From contig JBNKLQ010000261.1 in the NCBI GenBank assembly GCA_050292445.1, positions 1-8,342 of the forward strand: 8,342 nt of DNA, in the 5' to 3' direction. The DNA comes from Leptofilum sp050292445. GTDB lineage: Bacteria; Chloroflexota; Anaerolineae; Promineifilales; Promineifilaceae. The notes beneath the pieces were generated by a model. The model searched no databases and had not been told where the DNA came from. It worked only from the letters and a program-made list of their open reading frames with translations. This document shows, in pieces, positions 5,584-8,342 of the stretch (the stretch's first letter is position 1; the number at the start of each line of letters is the position of its first letter). The position numbers were made by a program, and so were the translations under genes.

Positions 5584-6954
5584 ATGACAGTTCAAGCAAC
5601 TCCCTGGGAAATCGGACGCGAAAATGGCCCAAAACCCCCATTGGTTCCCGGTTTACCTTTTATCGGAATTGCTCATAAGCTTTTTCGCGATCCTTTGGCA
5701 TATTTCGTGCAGCTGTATCATCAATATGGCCCCATCTTTCGCGTTAAGCTATTCGACCGAGACATTACAGTGATGGCAGGCATCGACGCCAATCGCTTCT
5801 TGAACCGGGACGGCAATGATATTTTGAACAGCGAAAAGCTCTTTGGCAGCTTTGGCCGTGAATTTAACACCAATATCTTTTTGACAGCGATGGATGGGCC
5901 GGAACACAAACATTTGCGTAAACAATCCCGGCGCGGCTATTCACGGTCAGCTATGATGCCCCATGTTACTGAACTGATCCGCATCGTAGACACCTTTACC
6001 GATTCATTAAAACCTGGAGAAACCTTTGATGTGTTGACTACGGTACAATATTTAGTCACGCAGCAGTTGGGTGTGGTCATTGCCGGACGAACACCTGATG
6101 ATTATTTTCCAGATTTACAACGCTTCTTGAATTACAACATCAACGTCAAGGTGCTGCGCATGTGGCCAGAGTTTATGATGAAAATGCCAGCCTACAGGCG
6201 AGCCAAAGCGCGGGTCATCAAACTGGGCAAAGAAGTATTGGCCACGCACCAGGCCAAACAAAGCCAGGCTAATCCGGGCACAAATGATTTAATCGACGAT
6301 TTGCTGCAAGCGAAGAATATACATGGCCAACCGTACGACGAAACGATGCTGCTTGCGGCAACCGTTGGCCCCTACTTTGCCGGGATCGATACGGTCGCTT
6401 CATCACTCAGCTTCTTGATTTATACCGTGCTAAAACATCCCGAGGTATTAGCCCAGGTTCGTGAAGAGGCTAAGCGCGTCTTTGCCAATGGTGTTCCGTC
6501 TCTAAACGAATTGAAGGAGATGGAAATGCTGCACGGTGCAGCGATTGAAACATTGCGTATGTACCCGGTGGCACCATTCACACCGCGTGTGGCCAAAGAG
6601 CCATTTGAGTTTCATGGTTATCAGGTCGCAGCCGCGAGCGAGATTTTCTTCGCGCAGACAGTTACACATTACCTGCCGGAATTTTATCCTGACCCCACAA
6701 AATTTGATCCAACACGATTTGCCAAAGGCAGTGGTCGGGGCACGCCAGGTGCCTTTGCACCTTACACCTTGGGCGACCACCTTTGTCTGGGAGCAGGCAT
6801 TGCCGAGGCACAAATGATGCTCATCATGGCACGGCTGCTGTATCAGCTAGACCTCTCGTTGTCCTCGCCCGATTACGAAGTAACGGTACACGCCGCACCA
6901 TTGCCAAACCCCGGGCGCAAGTTCCGGGTACGGGTTATGGGAAAGCGTCCATAA
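5584..6954 (+). CDS. Cytochrome P450 monooxygenase
   Basis: This 456-aa soluble bacterial-type P450 is a heme-thiolate monooxygenase that would insert oxygen into an organic substrate using electrons from a separate reductase and ferredoxin. Hallmarks in order are the proline-rich N-terminus PLVPGLPFIG (19-28), a C-helix HKHLR (108-112), the I-helix AGIDTVAS (266-273) with its oxygen-activating Asp-Thr pair, the K-helix ETLR (322-325), FDPTRF (374-379), and the heme loop YTLGDHLCLG (394-403) with Cys401 as ligand. The loop has Tyr instead of the usual Phe, and His-Leu where an Arg is common before the Cys. There is no membrane anchor. I chose ATG 5584 because AAGGA (5570-5574) lies 9 bases upstream; ATG 5575 abuts that site. 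No redox partner is encoded nearby and the substrate cannot be told; I cannot assign the CYP family. It lacks any exact ACGGCCGT and looks more AT-rich than the upstream genes. Confidence 0.93.
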   Translation: MTVQATPWEIGRENGPKPPLVPGLPFIGIAHKLFRDPLAYFVQLYHQYGPIFRVKLFDRDITVMAGIDANRFLNRDGNDILNSEKLFGSFGREFNTNIFLTAMDGPEHKHLRKQSRRGYSRSAMMPHVTELIRIVDTFTDSLKPGETFDVLTTVQYLVTQQLGVVIAGRTPDDYFPDLQRFLNYNINVKVLRMWPEFMMKMPAYRRAKARVIKLGKEVLATHQAKQSQANPGTNDLIDDLLQAKNIHGQPYDETMLLAATVGPYFAGIDTVASSLSFLIYTVLKHPEVLAQVREEAKRVFANGVPSLNELKEMEMLHGAAIETLRMYPVAPFTPRVAKEPFEFHGYQVAAASEIFFAQTVTHYLPEFYPDPTKFDPTRFAKGSGRGTPGAFAPYTLGDHLCLGAGIAEAQMMLIMARLLYQLDLSLSSPDYEVTVHAAPLPNPGRKFRVRVMGKRP

Positions 6955-6980
6955 CGATTTTCCCTCATCACATGAGCAAA

Positions 6981-8327
6981 CTACTGCAAATAGCTCAGCC
7001 ACTCCCGCTGGTAATCAATCATCGTGTCCAGCATTTCTGCCATTCCCTGGTAGCGCGTCACGATAGGGTCCACCAGCAGCGCTTGCAGCGCCAAATCCCG
7101 CGATTGCTGCAGAATCGCTTCGGCCGTCAAGTCGTGGACAGCAACCTGATTGCGCAGCAAACCTAAAAAGCCCTTGGGCAACTGTCCCATCGGAATCCCA
7201 TGAATCCCATTTTTATTAACTGTGGCGGGAACTTCCACAACCAGCCAGTCGGGCAGTTCGTCAATAAAGCCTTGGTTGGGAATGTTAACGGCTGGCTCTT
7301 CGTAGCCAGAATCAGTGAGCATTCCCTCAACAATGGGCACAAACCGTTCCTTGATTTTTAGCTCAATTTTTGGCTCGATCTTGGTCAGGTAATTTTTGTA
7401 GAAGCGGTAGAAATCATTGATCCCCTTGTGATCCGTCACGTCGTAGGCCCATTGAATGTATTCTCCAAAGTGACTATCGCTGGTGATGGGCAACACCCCA
7501 AACCGTTCCAGCACAGCCTGGAAGACACGCCGTTCTGGCCACGCTTCGGTTTCAACGGTTGGCGCACTGCCGTTGACCGCCGCCGCACGGCCGGTTTCCT
7601 TGAAATATTTACGTGCCGTATCCAACAATGGCATGTTGCCAAAAAACGCTGGGGCCTGCGCCCGAATATCTGGGTAAGCATCCGCCCCTGTGTCCCGATA
7701 CGTCGCGGTGAGCACGGCGCTGAAATGGTTCAGGCCAGCGGCGCGGACGGATAGATCGGTGTACGGCCGTTCCAACACCAACGGCAAAAATCGTTCCAGC
7801 GACGTAATTTCATGGCACAGACCAATAAACTTCAGCTCAGGGAAAGCCCGATGCACCGTGGTGCAAATCCGGCTCATCGGATTGCTAAAGTTGAAAACAT
7901 AGGCGTCAGGGCAAACGGCCATCACATCGGCACAAATCTCTAAAATGGGTGGGGTTATGCGCAAGGCATGGAACAGGCCACCAGGGCCGCCGTTTTCGCC
8001 GTACACCTGTTGGATGCCAAATTGCTGAGGAATCCGCCAATCCAGTTCCCACAGATCAAACCGATCCCCCACTTCAATAGAAATGATGACAAAATCAGCG
8101 CCCTGCAACGCTTCGGTTCGGTTGGTGGTAGCCGAAATTGTGTAAGGAAGGTCATGAGCTTCAATAAATGATTGGCTGTTTGCCTCGACCACCCCCATCG
8201 TCACGGGATTAATGTCATGGAGCACAATATGGCTCCCCGCCAACACCTCACTCTGAAAAATATCCCCAATTGTGCCGTATCCAAATTGAGCACTGCCTGC
8301 CCCAATCAAAACAATTCGCTTTTCCAT
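6981..8327 (-). CDS. GH4 family glycoside hydrolase (NAD- and metal-dependent; alpha-glucosidase-type signature)
   Basis: This 448-aa cytoplasmic enzyme belongs to glycoside hydrolase family 4, whose members cleave glycosidic bonds by an NAD+-assisted redox and elimination mechanism with a divalent metal. The Rossmann start GAGSAQF (9-15) is followed by Asp38 at the end of the second strand. Further landmarks are GENGGPGG (110-117), SNPMSR (148-153), CHEI (171-174) with metal ligand Cys171, LNHF (199-202) with the second ligand His201, and SDSHFGEY (283-290), an active-site segment. From memory, the four residues at the Cys sort GH4 substrates: CHEV in alpha-glucosidases, CHSV in alpha-galactosidases, CHG in uronidases, CNVP in phospho-glycosidases. 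CHEI points to the alpha-glucosidase type; this is inferred. Length is normal and it appears complete. The gene converges on the P450 gene with a 26-bp gap. A good ribosome binding site, AGGTGA, precedes the ATG. Confidence 0.92.
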   Translation of the reverse strand: MEKRIVLIGAGSAQFGYGTIGDIFQSEVLAGSHIVLHDINPVTMGVVEANSQSFIEAHDLPYTISATTNRTEALQGADFVIISIEVGDRFDLWELDWRIPQQFGIQQVYGENGGPGGLFHALRITPPILEICADVMAVCPDAYVFNFSNPMSRICTTVHRAFPELKFIGLCHEITSLERFLPLVLERPYTDLSVRAAGLNHFSAVLTATYRDTGADAYPDIRAQAPAFFGNMPLLDTARKYFKETGRAAAVNGSAPTVETEAWPERRVFQAVLERFGVLPITSDSHFGEYIQWAYDVTDHKGINDFYRFYKNYLTKIEPKIELKIKERFVPIVEGMLTDSGYEEPAVNIPNQGFIDELPDWLVVEVPATVNKNGIHGIPMGQLPKGFLGLLRNQVAVHDLTAEAILQQSRDLALQALLVDPIVTRYQGMAEMLDTMIDYQREWLSYLQ

Positions 8328-8334
8328 AAATAAT

Positions 8335-8340
8335 TCACCT
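8335..8340 (-). promoter_or_regulatory. Ribosome binding site of the GH4 gene
   Basis: On the minus strand this reads AGGTGA, seven bases before the ATG at 8327, which supports that start. The promoter must lie beyond the end of the window, or the gene is downstream in an operon that starts there. Confidence 0.7.
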
Positions 8341-8342
8341 AC

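Noticed and set aside
1629..6954. The three plus-strand genes as one operon
   Set aside because: A good terminator at 5420-5453 and a 195-bp gap separate the P450; the first two genes are 151 bp apart with a hairpin, so co-transcription of those two is possible but not shown.
6964..6976. CTCAT-CAC-ATGAG as a terminator between the convergent P450 and GH4 genes
   Set aside because: The stem is only five base pairs with no T-run on either side; too weak to call.

Overview
The window reads as a chromosomal segment of a free-living bacterium, most likely Chloroflexota (Anaerolineae-like). This placement is inferred, not proven. It rests on a beta-helix surface protein with the N-terminal style (SCTEAALNTAL...FNCGG), the choice-of-anchor-Q-like end and the final FLPVV tail that I associate with that phylum, on a cytosolic NAD-dependent GH4 glycosidase, and on an 8-bp palindrome, ACGGCCGT, that occurs 11 times in 8.3 kb. 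No RNA gene, insertion sequence, CRISPR array or phage gene is visible.

Layout from left to right. (1) A minus-strand gene (14-1345) encodes an M24 pita-bread metalloprotein that looks closely like the DMSP lyase DddP. (2) A 283-bp divergent spacer holds a tandem AATCTGCG-type repeat and two ACGGCCGTTTCC copies inside a region of inverted repeats. (3) A plus-strand gene (1629-3560) encodes a 643-aa exported beta-helix protein with ten GG[AS][IL] repeats like those of chlamydial Pmp proteins, then a TIG-like domain. (4) A 151-bp spacer carries a perfect 11-bp-stem hairpin. (5) A plus-strand gene (3712-5388) encodes a 558-aa lipoprotein with two DUF1566 domains and a tail of two AAAxLGVS modules, followed by a good Rho-independent terminator. 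(6) A plus-strand cytochrome P450 gene (5584-6954) appears to have its own promoter. (7) Converging on it from the minus strand is a GH4 glycosidase gene (6981-8327).

The genes do not form an obvious single pathway. The beta-helix protein and the lipoprotein are plausibly a surface pair: they are adjacent, co-directional, share a [FY]LPVV motif, and both end in CGG CCG TAA so that the palindrome spans the stop codon. The DddP-like enzyme, P450 and GH4 enzyme look like separately transcribed catabolic or modifying functions. The observations most worth following are the ACGGCCGT palindrome (including its placement over stop codons), the DddP-like enzyme in an apparent Chloroflexota context, and the hairpin before the lipoprotein gene.
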